Assembly: GCF_000147335.1 (NCBI RefSeq)
Contig: NC_014501.1
Location: 2,478,300-2,542,299 of the forward strand
Direction of reading: 5' to 3'
Length of the DNA: 64,000 nucleotides
From: Gloeothece verrucosa PCC 7822
Lineage (GTDB): Bacteria > Cyanobacteriota > Cyanobacteriia > Cyanobacteriales > Microcystaceae
In this document: positions 8,661 to 16,876 of the stretch, in pieces
Position numbering within the stretch: position 1 is the stretch's first letter
Layout: the number at the start of each line of letters is the position of its first letter
Position numbers and translations under genes: made by a program
The notes under the pieces: generated by a model
Database searches by the model: none
Told to the model about the DNA's origin: nothing
What the model saw: the letters and a program-made list of their open reading frames with translations, nothing else

Positions 8661-8986
8661 CGGGTAGAAACCCCGTCCTTCTAGGACGGCTTTACATAAA
8701 TTTGAACTAGGATATAATAATTAAAGCCACGATGACCTTAATTGGCAGGTGAAAATCCTCGTGGTGGGACGCTCTAGTTAAATGGCGTTTAACCGAAATG
8801 GTTAAACCAGTGGCAACACTCTAGTCCTAGCCCCCACAAGCAAAAACAATTGAGCGAGTGAGCAAACAGACACCTAAAAGTAGACTCAGATCCTTTTGGA
8901 CGAGAGAGTAGAGGGATTTTGGCTATCCCTTCAATGATGTTTCCATCATTCTGAGAATCCTTGCACTTCAGGGCAAGGAGTGTCAA
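8661..8986 (+). mobile_element. Internally deleted IS200/IS605-family element with both end hairpins
   Basis: The left end has a hairpin CCGTCC-TTCTA-GGACGG (8673-8689); the right end has CCTTGC-loop-GCAAGG (8959-8978) followed by GTGTCAA, the style of IS200/IS605 subterminal hairpins. Between them a frame ending TGA at 8954 carries SDPFGRESRGILAIPS, which resembles the tail of cyanobacterial TnpB proteins, but it is preceded by in-frame stops; no tnpA or tnpB remains. In intact elements the region before the right end doubles as the omega RNA scaffold, so this scar may retain part of one. The family call rests on hairpin and tail pattern from memory. Confidence 0.55.
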
Positions 8987-9097
8987 AATTATAATACTAA
9001 GGATCTGGACAGGATCTTAGGCATGATTTGTCCTGTTGTAGTCATCTAGTCTTGATCTGGCTCAGCAAAAGTTTTGTTTAATAAAAGACAAAAAATT

Positions 9098-9298
9098 TTA
9101 AAAACCTTCTTTTTTATCGGCACCGTTCAATAAATTTAAGTTGTTTTCATCCCAATAGTTAATGGTGGCTTGGCAATCATCGGCGGTTTCTATAGGATTG
9201 TTTTGAAGGTATTGAATAAACAGCGCTAACTTAAGCGTCGGTTGTATTTCTAATGGAGGCACAGGGTTAGGGGTGGGTTGATGACTTGATTGAGTCAT
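9098..9298 (-). CDS. Small hypothetical protein, 66 residues
   Basis: ATG at 9298 is preceded by AAGAGAG at a usable distance. The peptide begins with a Pro-rich stretch, then a predicted helix (LKLALFIQYLQ) and an acidic end; a conserved-looking segment reads DDCQATINYWDE. No membrane segment or cysteine pair. I do not recognise it. It stands alone between the IS605 scar and ccmP. Confidence 0.45.
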   Translation of the reverse strand: MTQSSHQPTPNPVPPLEIQPTLKLALFIQYLQNNPIETADDCQATINYWDENNLNLLNGADKKEGF

Positions 9299-9499
9299 GT
9301 TGCTCTCTTGTAATTGGTGGTTTTATCTTAATCTTAACAAGACTCTTGAGAGCTTTTTTTGGATATGAGGACGAATTTCGAGCAAATTCATGATAGTTTG
9401 CTCACTTAATGCCTTGAAAATGGTTATAACCGTGCATCTTATGGTAACTTGTTGTAGGTCAATTCTATAGCTATCTTACCACCAACGGAGTATTCAATT

Positions 9500-10141
9500 T
9501 TGGGTGTAGAATTACGGAGTTACGTTTATTTAGACAGGTTACAACCTCAGCACGCCGCTTATATTGGTGCGGTAGCACAAGGATTTTTACCCGTGCCGGG
9601 CGATGCTTCTTTGTGGATAGAAGTCTCACCGGGGATTGAAATTAACCGCATTACGGATATAGCCCTTAAAGCCGCCGTTGTCCGTCCTGGGGTGTTATTT
9701 GTGGAAAGACTCTACGGACTTCTAGAAATTCATTCTAGCAATCAAGGAGAAACTCGAGCCGCCGGCAAAGCCATTTTAGCCTCACTAGGTATTAATCAAA
9801 AAGATTGTATTAAACCGCAAGTGGTTTCTAGCCAAATTATCCGTAATATCGACCCTTACCAAGCACAACTGATTAACCGGAGTCGCCGGGGACAAATGCT
9901 GTTAGCCGGACAAACTTTATATGTTCTAGAAGTTCAACCCGCCGCTTATGCTGCCCTCGCTGCTAATGAAGCTGAAAAAGCGGCTTTAATTAATATTCTA
10001 CAAGTGAGTGCTGTCGGGAGTTTTGGAAGATTATATTTAGGAGGAGAAGAAAGAGATATTATTGCCGGTTCTAGTGCGGCATTAGCGGCTATTGAAAATG
10101 CGCCGGGGCGGGATTCTAGTGATGGGGATAGGAAAGAATAA
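9500..10141 (+). CDS. ccmP: Carboxysome shell protein CcmP (tandem BMC domain)
   Basis: 213 residues. The N-terminus [11 protein letters not shown] and the segment [20 protein letters not shown] are diagnostic of CcmP, the double-BMC shell protein of beta-carboxysomes that forms stacked pseudohexamers with a large gated pore, thought to admit metabolites such as RuBP or 3-PGA. Translation starts at TTG 9500: no ATG or GTG fits the conserved N-terminus, and GGAG at 9487-9490 is spaced 9 bases from it. As usual for ccmP it lies away from the main ccmKLMNO cluster, which is not in this window. The last 15 residues are charged and variable. Confidence 0.92.
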   Translation: MGVELRSYVYLDRLQPQHAAYIGAVAQGFLPVPGDASLWIEVSPGIEINRITDIALKAAVVRPGVLFVERLYGLLEIHSSNQGETRAAGKAILASLGINQKDCIKPQVVSSQIIRNIDPYQAQLINRSRRGQMLLAGQTLYVLEVQPAAYAALAANEAEKAALINILQVSAVGSFGRLYLGGEERDIIAGSSAALAAIENAPGRDSSDGDRKE

Positions 10142-10282
10142 TCTAAGAAACTACTTATAAAAAAAGTGTTAAAAAATACCTAAAAAAGTTTTCCGAGCCA
10201 CCCATCTTAGTGCTGATTTTGCGCTTAAGATTTTGCTGCTATAATCCCTGGAAACCCAATTCACGAGTAAGCCTTAAATTGT

Positions 10283-11224
10283 ATGAATACAATAGAAGCA
10301 ACGAAAGTTAGCCAGTTTACCTATCTGCTTGACAAAATTGCTTCAGCAGAGTTTCGTCAAGAGCCATTTAAGCATTTAGAAATATTTGATTTCCTTTCAG
10401 AAGAGCATTTTAATGCCGTAATCAATGCAAGTCAAATTGCTATAGCAAAAGCCAATGATACAAAAAGTTTAATTGATACTTTGATAGAGCAAGGGTATGA
10501 AATTATCGCTTTTCCAGGTTGTACAACCTCAGTAAAGGCTTACTTAAAGTGGCTTAAAGGCCAATCTGGCTACACTAATGTTGAAACCTGCGAGGGTTTT
10601 GGCCTTGCCTTTCGTCTGAAAACTCCCCAAAATAATATCTTAAAACAGCTTCGTGAGTTTTTTCATTCTGAGGAGTTTAAAAACACTTTGAGGGAGAAAT
10701 TTAACATTACAAGACCCACTAAATATGATGCAGGTCTGCAAAAATATCTTCAGGGTTACGAAATCAGTCCTCATCCAGATATTCGCAGCAAAGCTTTAAC
10801 CTATATGTTGAATGTCAACCCATCGGTAAATTCTGAAGATTTAGACATTCATACTCATTACCTTACCTTAAAACCCAAGAAGCGCTTTATTGGAGAGTTT
10901 TGGCGTTACAACGAAGATTATGATAGATGTTGGGTGCCCTGGGAGTGGTGCGATACGGTTAAACAGCAGACTAAAAATAATAGTATTGTCATCTTTGCTC
11001 CTTCTTGGGATACTCTACATGCTGTCAAACTCAATTATGATCATTTGGCAACACAAAGAACTCAATACTATGGAAATCTCTGGTATACAGATATGCCGAC
11101 TCAGGGTCCTATGCCTGATTATCAGCAATTTGAGATTCAAGGCAGACTTAAGCCGCAGCCCGGCTCAGAAACTACCCTACAAATGCTCAAACGCTATGCT
11201 AAAAGTCTAATTAGATTAGGGTGA
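10283..11224 (+). CDS. 2-oxoglutarate/Fe(II)-dependent oxygenase-like protein
   Basis: 313 residues. A double-stranded beta-helix dioxygenase core is suggested by His164-x-Asp166 (ISPHPDIRSK), a distal His246 (TLHAVKL) and Arg259 (TQRTQYYGNLWY), the expected Fe-binding triad and 2-oxoglutarate salt-bridge residue in the right order and spacing. Such enzymes hydroxylate proteins, lipids or small molecules. Residues 1-140 are an N-terminal region starting with FKHLEIFDFLSEEHF, typical of prolyl-hydroxylase-like relatives linked to polysaccharide or natural-product genes. The substrate is unknown. The gene is monocistronic and followed by a good terminator. Confidence 0.75.
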   Translation: MNTIEATKVSQFTYLLDKIASAEFRQEPFKHLEIFDFLSEEHFNAVINASQIAIAKANDTKSLIDTLIEQGYEIIAFPGCTTSVKAYLKWLKGQSGYTNVETCEGFGLAFRLKTPQNNILKQLREFFHSEEFKNTLREKFNITRPTKYDAGLQKYLQGYEISPHPDIRSKALTYMLNVNPSVNSEDLDIHTHYLTLKPKKRFIGEFWRYNEDYDRCWVPWEWCDTVKQQTKNNSIVIFAPSWDTLHAVKLNYDHLATQRTQYYGNLWYTDMPTQGPMPDYQQFEIQGRLKPQPGSETTLQMLKRYAKSLIRLG

Positions 11225-11253
11225 GCCATACCCACCCTGCTGATCTCTCTGGG

Positions 11254-11288
11254 AATGGCAGCATTACTCATCTCCTGCCATTTTCTTC
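11254..11288 (+). terminator. Rho-independent terminator after the 2OG oxygenase
   Basis: Stem AATGGCAG (11254-11261) and CTGCCATT (11275-11282) with a 13-base loop, followed by a T-rich run (TTCTTCT) on the + strand. It also separates the convergent rpsR gene. Confidence 0.7.
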
Positions 11289-11503
11289 TAAGCTTCTTTG
11301 TTGATAAAAGGTAATAAAGCTATCAGTCTAGCGCGTTTTACCGCCGCCGTTAAATCTCTTTGCTGCTGGGCTGTTAATCCTGTAATCCGTCGGGGTAAGA
11401 TTTTGCCGCGTTCAGTAATAAATTTCCGTAGCAGTTCGATGTCTTTGTAGTCAATGGGTTGACTGGGAGGAATGGGAGACAGCCGCTTACGATAATAACT
11501 CAT
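11288..11503 (-). CDS. rpsR: 30S ribosomal protein S18
   Basis: 71 residues, standard bacterial length. The core segments [19 protein letters not shown] and [16 protein letters not shown] are the S18 signature that contacts S6 and 16S rRNA on the platform of the small subunit. ATG at 11503. It follows rpmG by 45 bases on the same strand, the usual rpmG-rpsR pairing in cyanobacteria, so the two are probably co-transcribed. Confidence 0.97.
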   Translation of the reverse strand: MSYYRKRLSPIPPSQPIDYKDIELLRKFITERGKILPRRITGLTAQQQRDLTAAVKRARLIALLPFINKEA

Positions 11504-11548
11504 AGTTTTTTCTTTCTTTGACTTTTTACTTAATTTATGCTAAAGAAA

Positions 11549-11743
11549 TTACTTGATTTCTTTGTGGACAGTATGCTTGTTGCAATGGGTACAGAATTTT
11601 TTTAATTCTAATCTGCCTGTAGTATTACGACGGTTTTTAGAGGTCGTATAGCGGGAGACACCGGCGGAACGCTTATTGGTGTTCGAGCGGCATTCGGTAC
11701 ATTCTAGAGTGATGATTAGGCGTACACCTTTCTTGCTGGCCAT
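11549..11743 (-). CDS. rpmG: 50S ribosomal protein L33
   Basis: 64 residues. [18 protein letters not shown], then [15 protein letters not shown] and THCNKHTVH are typical of L33, including two CxxC pairs (CTEC and CTHC) that make this the zinc-ribbon, four-cysteine form. L33 sits near the E site of the large subunit. First gene of the rpmG-rpsR operon, running away from the MazEF-like pair. Confidence 0.97.
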   Translation of the reverse strand: MASKKGVRLIITLECTECRSNTNKRSAGVSRYTTSKNRRNTTGRLELKKFCTHCNKHTVHKEIK

Positions 11744-11974
11744 AATCGAGGAACGTTTATCCTAATTAAATTTACACACAAATAACTATCATCGCATATT
11801 CTAGGCTCTTTGATCAAGAGTAAAGGACTGTTTTACGAGGCGATAAAACGGCATTTCTCAAGGCAGCACAGAAGGCCAATCAAGCTTTCCAATATTTAGT
11901 AGGAGAGTCGGTGGTAGTATAGAAATATCTTGTATATTCATTGTATAAACACCGTTGAGGATTTTTAGTTAATC

Positions 11975-12217
11975 ATGGTGATACAAAAGTTAAGTCAGTG
12001 GGGTAACTCTCTTGGGATAAGACTACCACAGGCGATAATTCAAGAAATTGGGCTAAATGAAGGAGATTTATTAAGGATTTCCTTAGAAAATAATCGAATT
12101 ATTTTATCACCTGCCCGTCCTAAATACACCCTCTCCGAATTACTTCAAAATATCTCTGCCGATCAACAGCATGAAGAAATCGAGTGGGGCGATCCCCAAG
12201 GAGACGAGATTTGGTAA
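11975..12217 (+). CDS. MazE-like antitoxin with AbrB/SpoVT DNA-binding domain
   Basis: 80 residues. The first 45 (QKLSQWGNSLGIRLPQAI, then LNEGDLLRISLENNRIILSP) form the swapped-hairpin AbrB fold that dimerises and binds the operon promoter. The acidic C-terminal tail, ending EEIEWGDPQGDEIW, is the part that usually occupies the MazF active site. The TAA stop overlaps the start of the toxin gene, a translation-coupled arrangement. Autoregulation of the promoter in the 230 bases upstream is expected from the family. Confidence 0.88.
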   Translation: MVIQKLSQWGNSLGIRLPQAIIQEIGLNEGDLLRISLENNRIILSPARPKYTLSELLQNISADQQHEEIEWGDPQGDEIW

Positions 12218-12555
12218 AAATTGATGGTAGTATTCCCTGTCGTGGCGATATCATCAGGCTTTCATTAAATCCGCGAACCGGCAGTGAACAATCTGGGATA
12301 CGTCCGGCCTTAGTGATTTCTCCCCAAGCCTATAATCGAGTCTCAAAAATTATTTTAATCTGCCCCATTACGAGCAAGGAAAAGGGGTGGCCTTTTGAAG
12401 TGAAATTGCCGGATTCGTGCCAGGTTCAAGGAGTAGTATTGGTCGATCAATTAAGAGCCGTCGATTGTCAAGCTAGAAATGCTAACTTTATCGAAAAAAT
12501 CTCGATGGAAACGTTAAACGAAATCATGGCTCGTCTTGAATCTTTGGTAACATGA
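12211..12555 (+). CDS. MazF/PemK-family endoribonuclease toxin
   Basis: 114 residues from TTG 12211. GDIIRLSLNPRTGSEQSGIRPALVIS is split as the MazF beta1-beta2 block; ICPITSKEKGWPFEV and VLVDQLRAVD complete the core. MazF toxins cleave mRNA at short motifs. An upstream ATG (12184) is in frame but would overlap the antitoxin by 34 bases; AAGGAG at 12198-12203 lies 7 bases before TTG 12211, which gives the family-typical N-terminus and a 7-base overlap with the antitoxin stop. A TTG start coupled to the antitoxin would keep toxin output low. No residues of the core look damaged, so the pair is probably active. Confidence 0.87.
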   Translation: MVKIDGSIPCRGDIIRLSLNPRTGSEQSGIRPALVISPQAYNRVSKIILICPITSKEKGWPFEVKLPDSCQVQGVVLVDQLRAVDCQARNANFIEKISMETLNEIMARLESLVT

Positions 12556-12624
12556 GTAAATGGCCTGGGTCTAGAGGAATTTTGGGACGTTGATAGCGAT
12601 AACCGGTAAAGGGAATTGATGAAT

Positions 12625-14856
12625 TTAAATATACATCCCGCAAAAAACGAGGGGATCAACGCTTGAAGTGGTAGAAGTATCCGCCGCACTTTGATCTAAA
12701 TCCGGCTCGAGTAATGCCCCACATAGCTCATTACTAGGAACAGCTTCTTTCATTCGTTTGGGATAGGGTAGATTCAGATTCGCCATTAATTCTCGAAACT
12801 GGGTGCGGCTACGGCCAGCAAAACGAGGATTACAGCGTTTTTCCTCTCCAATGGTAGAAACGGTGCGTCCTTGATAGTCATGTCCCGGATAGACAAAGGT
12901 TTCATCGGCTAAGGTAAACAATCGCTCAGTAACCACATCATACAGTAAGCCGGCATCCCCATTTTGAAAATCGGTGCGACCACAGCCGCGAATTAATAAA
13001 GAATCTCCACTTAGCAAATGAGTCCCATTGATTAGATAGGCATTATGTCCATTGGTATGACCCGGAGTAGCGATCGTCCGGATTTCCACCTCTCCTAATA
13101 ACAATAGTTCATCATCAGCCATAAAGCGATCGGCTCCCATCACGCCGGCATTTTGCGGCACAATAATTTCACATTCGGTCAAGGTTCGCAATTTAGCCGC
13201 GCCGGTAATATGGTCAGCATGAACGTGAGTTTCTAAACAGTAACGTAAGGTTAACCCAAGCTCTCGCAGAATTTGTAAGTCCCGTTCCACCTGTTCTAGC
13301 ACGGGATCGACTAAAGCGGCTATTTTCAAGTGAGCATCAGCGATTAAATAAGTATAGGTAGAAGATTCTTTATCGAACAGTTGCCGCCATATCAGTGTAT
13401 TTTGCTTTTGTTCCTCGACAAAAACCTTAAAACCGGTTTTAAGTGGCAGAGTTTGCAATATTTCTTGGGCTAAATCTTGTGCTTGTTTTCGGAGTTCCGG
13501 CACCGCGATAGACTCCCAAAGATTACCCGCTCTTGAAGTCCCTAAAGTATATAACCAGCTAGAGGGATTCCCTTTAGCATCAAGAATGGCACCATTATTA
13601 GCCGTGTCAATGCCTAATCCGATGGCACTGGGGCGTAATAATCCTAAAATTTGCAAACTGCTGATCAGAGGATGAGAAATAGTACGATAATTTCCGTTAG
13701 CGCCGGTACAGTTGATCAGACGACCTACGCTCAAATGAGTGATGATCTCTGTTCCCCGTTGACGGAGCGTTACCTCAAGACCACTTTCAGTTAAACTGGC
13801 ATTTTCCAGCCGCGCGGCATAAACCTGTAACTGTCCCCGTTGCACTAAACTTTCTAAAATATCAGCAATTTCGGGGGCGATACGATGGCGATGAATATCC
13901 CAATAACATTTGAGGTGACGTAAAAAGCGTTTTTGTTCTTCTAGGGAAAGGTGCTGCCAAAGTTGTTGGGTTACCGGGCGCAGGGAATCTATAACTGCAC
14001 GCCAATCTACACCCATTGAAGCGGCGGCTTTAACTTCTAGACGCACTTGACGCAGGAGTCTGCCAATGGTTTGAGGCGCATTCTCTACATCGATAAATCT
14101 TTGATAAGACGAGATAGCGGCTTGATGGCGTTGGGGGAGCAGTCCATGACGAGAAACGGCGTATATCGGCCCACGATGTCCTTGTTCATGCAAAGCGACT
14201 ATCATGTCTACCATTGTCAACCCTGTACCGATTACCAGCACGGACGCTTCTGGGTCAAGATTTGTCGTCGCTTCCCAATACCAAGCTTGTTTCACTGAGC
14301 GATCACTCTTGACGAGATGACTAATAGAGGGCGGCAAATTCGAGGGAAAATTCCCCGTTGCTAAGACGATTTTGTCTCCATAGAGATGTTCATCGCTCTC
14401 AAAAGATACTACGGCCCCTTTGCCTAACGGTTGAATAGCGACCACTTCGGCGGTAATTTTCTCGAAATGGACATAGGGCGGGGCCTGCTTGAGGGCTTGT
14501 TCTAACGTTGTTTGTATATACTCCCCATATAGCCGCCGAGGGGCAAAACTCCTGCTCTGGATCTCAGGGTGGTTTTGCTGCTGTAACCACTCCATAAAAT
14601 GGTCGGGTTGATCCGCATAGGCGCTCATTTTGCCGGCGCTGACGTTAAGCAAATGAGATTTGATCGGGGTAGCATAAGCGATTCCTTTACCTGGTTCTGG
14701 AGAGCGATCAATGAGTTTAATGATCATCGGGGTTTTGGCTTTTTGCAGCAGATGAGCCGCTACCATCGAACCACTAAAGCCGCCACCAATAATAATAATC
14801 GTGGACGGTAAAGGTATATTCGTTTTTCTTATGCTTTGGTTAAGTTGAGTATTCAT
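12625..14856 (-). CDS. Fusion of an FAD/NAD(P)-binding protein and an ETHE1-type persulfide dioxygenase
   Basis: 743 residues. Residues 18-470 are a flavoprotein of the FAD-NAD(P)-binding (HI0933/YdhS-like) family: GGGFSG at 24-29 binds FAD, VLVIGTGLTMVD at 207-217 is a second Rossmann motif. From about 475 a metallo-beta-lactamase domain begins: HVHADH (544-549), His600, Asp618 and His659 are the metal ligands, and GCGRTDFQNGD (624-634) is the hallmark of ETHE1/persulfide dioxygenases, which oxidise glutathione persulfide to sulfite with Fe(II) and O2. The joined enzyme may couple flavin redox chemistry to sulfane sulfur oxidation (inference). The last 45 residues are Ser/Asp-rich. Both active sites look intact. 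Thiosulfate genes lie 4 kb away. Confidence 0.85.
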   Translation of the reverse strand: MNTQLNQSIRKTNIPLPSTIIIIGGGFSGSMVAAHLLQKAKTPMIIKLIDRSPEPGKGIAYATPIKSHLLNVSAGKMSAYADQPDHFMEWLQQQNHPEIQSRSFAPRRLYGEYIQTTLEQALKQAPPYVHFEKITAEVVAIQPLGKGAVVSFESDEHLYGDKIVLATGNFPSNLPPSISHLVKSDRSVKQAWYWEATTNLDPEASVLVIGTGLTMVDMIVALHEQGHRGPIYAVSRHGLLPQRHQAAISSYQRFIDVENAPQTIGRLLRQVRLEVKAAASMGVDWRAVIDSLRPVTQQLWQHLSLEEQKRFLRHLKCYWDIHRHRIAPEIADILESLVQRGQLQVYAARLENASLTESGLEVTLRQRGTEIITHLSVGRLINCTGANGNYRTISHPLISSLQILGLLRPSAIGLGIDTANNGAILDAKGNPSSWLYTLGTSRAGNLWESIAVPELRKQAQDLAQEILQTLPLKTGFKVFVEEQKQNTLIWRQLFDKESSTYTYLIADAHLKIAALVDPVLEQVERDLQILRELGLTLRYCLETHVHADHITGAAKLRTLTECEIIVPQNAGVMGADRFMADDELLLLGEVEIRTIATPGHTNGHNAYLINGTHLLSGDSLLIRGCGRTDFQNGDAGLLYDVVTERLFTLADETFVYPGHDYQGRTVSTIGEEKRCNPRFAGRSRTQFRELMANLNLPYPKRMKEAVPSNELCGALLEPDLDQSAADTSTTSSVDPLVFCGMYI

Positions 14857-15074
14857 ATTAGTTTTTTTATTTATTATATTTTTTTTTAGGGAGAAGAAAT
14901 ATTTTTAAAGTTTATTTTTTCCATTATAGCCGAATAATTATTTTCAAAAAGTATCTTAAATAACTTCAATATTTCTTCTCTCTCAAAAGAACGAGCCTAG
15001 ATTCTCTCAACCCAAAAAGAGGTGTTTTTAGACAAACTTTAGTTAATGATTATCCCCAACAACATAAAACTTAT

Positions 15075-16346
15075 TTATGTAATTCCCGAGAATTTTAATT
15101 GCCTGTAGGTTAGCGGGCCAACTATCCCATCATTTTTTAAGCCATTAGCTTTTTGAAAAGCTGTAACAGCCGCTTTTGTCCGAAAGCCAAAATTTCCATT
15201 GAGCTTACCCCGATAAAAGCCTCGATTTTGTAAAAGCCGTTGTATTTCTTGAACATCATCTCCCCTCATTCCCGCACTGATAAAAATCTGTTCTGCATAA
15301 TTTTTTGCCTGAAGAAATTGAGCAAGAGATTGAGCGTTAACATTTAACTCTTCAAAAAAGAAAAAAACTTCGCCGCGAATTCCTAAACGTCGATTAATAA
15401 GAATAGTTTGCCAAAGTTGCTCAGGAGAAATATGAAAATCTTGTGGTTTTCCAGGCGCATTTAATCGAATTAAAACCCCCGGAAAAAGTCGAGTTAAATC
15501 GTCAGGACTAAATTGTTTAAGGGTTGTCTCTACTAGAGCCTGATAGTCTTTTAAGGTTCTCCGATAGAGTTGAGGATGAATCACATCAACAATTTTTTGT
15601 CTTATCCAGGTGGGAGAATCTTGTAAATATTCATGATAACCAAAAGGATAGGGATGAGACGAGATAGAAACCAATAAATCATTTTTAATGGCTTTAACTT
15701 CTCGAGATAAATTACCCAAAAAATTCGTTAAAAGAGCGGCTCGCCATTGTAACCATTTTGCATCTTTAATATTTTGCGGGGGTTTAACACCTTGCTCGCT
15801 ATAATATCGCGCCCGAGTTTTTTCATCATATCCCCCCTCACAGGGTAAAGCCGGTAAACGATCATCTCCTTGTACACCAGCAACATCATAATTACGAGCA
15901 ACTTCTAGAACTAAACTTAATATAAAATTCTGCACTTCTGGCTCAAAAGCATTCATCCATTCAAAGCCATTTTTATTTAAGAGTTGATTATTGATATCTT
16001 TAGCCGCCCAATGGGGTTTACTGGCGATAATATGTCCGCCATTTTTTTGATATGAACAAGCAAAGCCATATTCAAACCAAGGAATAACATCGATGCCAAC
16101 ATTTTTGGCGGCTTCAATCACTTCTGCGAGGGGATCTCGCCCGGCAAAAGCCGGATCAATTTCTTGATTAAAGGTTTGAAGCATGACTTGAGAGGGATAT
16201 TGAGTAAAGCCTTTATTCCAAACTACCGGAAAAACCGTATTAAATCCCGTATCAGCCAATAAATTCAGTGCATTAATAATATTTTGACGAGAATTTAATA
16301 CCTCACTGCCTACATTAGTTAGCCACACGCCGCGAATGGTTTTCAT
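15075..16346 (-). CDS. GHL10-like glycoside hydrolase with peptidoglycan-binding domain
   Basis: 423 residues from ATG 16346 (AGAGA 7 bases upstream); an in-frame TTG at 16376 would add ten residues and is less likely. Residues 1-350 are a TIM-barrel of the glycosyl-hydrolase-like 10 family: RGVWLTNVGS start, VIPWFEYGFA, and GVQGDDRLPALPCEGGYD. The C-terminal 65 residues are a PG_binding_1 module (DDVQEIQRLLQNRGFY, then FGFRTKAAVTAFQKANGL and DGIVGPLTYRQL). It probably trims cell-wall or sheath glycans. No signal peptide is visible, which is odd for a wall enzyme. The gene runs with ruvX upstream, 83 bases apart. Confidence 0.8.
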   Translation of the reverse strand: MKTIRGVWLTNVGSEVLNSRQNIINALNLLADTGFNTVFPVVWNKGFTQYPSQVMLQTFNQEIDPAFAGRDPLAEVIEAAKNVGIDVIPWFEYGFACSYQKNGGHIIASKPHWAAKDINNQLLNKNGFEWMNAFEPEVQNFILSLVLEVARNYDVAGVQGDDRLPALPCEGGYDEKTRARYYSEQGVKPPQNIKDAKWLQWRAALLTNFLGNLSREVKAIKNDLLVSISSHPYPFGYHEYLQDSPTWIRQKIVDVIHPQLYRRTLKDYQALVETTLKQFSPDDLTRLFPGVLIRLNAPGKPQDFHISPEQLWQTILINRRLGIRGEVFFFFEELNVNAQSLAQFLQAKNYAEQIFISAGMRGDDVQEIQRLLQNRGFYRGKLNGNFGFRTKAAVTAFQKANGLKNDGIVGPLTYRQLKFSGIT

Positions 16347-16429
16347 GATTAATCTCTGTAGAAATGTTGCCGGCAACTTCTCTAGACTCGGGTTGAATTT
16401 TTTTTAATATAACTCATTACTGTTAACGG

Positions 16430-16858
16430 TTAACTGTTTGAGCGGCGCATATCTAACCACTGTTGTAAAATAATCGCGGCGGCTTGACGATCAATTAAAC
16501 CTTTATTGCGAGTAGAAAAGCGTTTTTGAGCTTTTAACTCTTCTTCTGCTTGATAGGAAGTTAAGCGTTCATCCACGTATTCTATGGGTAATTGTAGAGC
16601 TTTACCGATTCTTGTGGCGTAATTTTGAACTTGTCTCGCTTGAGAACCTATATCCCCATTCATACAATAGGGTAAACCCACCACTAAGATTTTTGCTTCT
16701 CGTTGTTGTACTAATTGTTTGAGTTGTTCTACATCAGCGACAAAAGAACTTCTGACAATAGTAGTTAAGCCGGTAGCAATTAATCCTAATCCATCGCATC
16801 CAGCGACTCCAACGCGCCTTTTACCGACATCTAATCCTAATGCCGAAACTTTCTCCAT
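16430..16858 (-). CDS. ruvX: Putative pre-16S rRNA nuclease / Holliday junction resolvase RuvX (YqgF)
   Basis: 142 residues from ATG 16858; an upstream in-frame GTG at 16873 lies 4 bases after the previous stop. LGLDVGKRRVGVA carries the first catalytic Asp of the RNase H fold, VVGLPYCMNG the second strand, and YVDERLTSYQAEEEL the DERxTS motif; a late Asp sits in GLIDRQAAAIILQQWL. YqgF proteins mature the 16S rRNA 5' end. The Cys in GLPYCMNG replaces the more usual Leu/Arg-type residue but this is not catalytic. Tight spacing suggests an operon with the GNAT gene upstream. Confidence 0.93.
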   Translation of the reverse strand: MEKVSALGLDVGKRRVGVAGCDGLGLIATGLTTIVRSSFVADVEQLKQLVQQREAKILVVGLPYCMNGDIGSQARQVQNYATRIGKALQLPIEYVDERLTSYQAEEELKAQKRFSTRNKGLIDRQAAAIILQQWLDMRRSNS

Positions 16859-16876
16859 CTTGATTAGTCCCACCCG

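Noticed and set aside
8789..8986. A 65-codon minus-strand frame (starts MTLLALKCKDSQ)
   Set aside because: It is antisense to the IS605-type right end; its start lies in the end hairpin, and no coding evidence supports it.
12468..12689. Minus-strand frame spanning the end of the toxin gene
   Set aside because: It overlaps two well-supported genes in opposite sense and shows no protein features.
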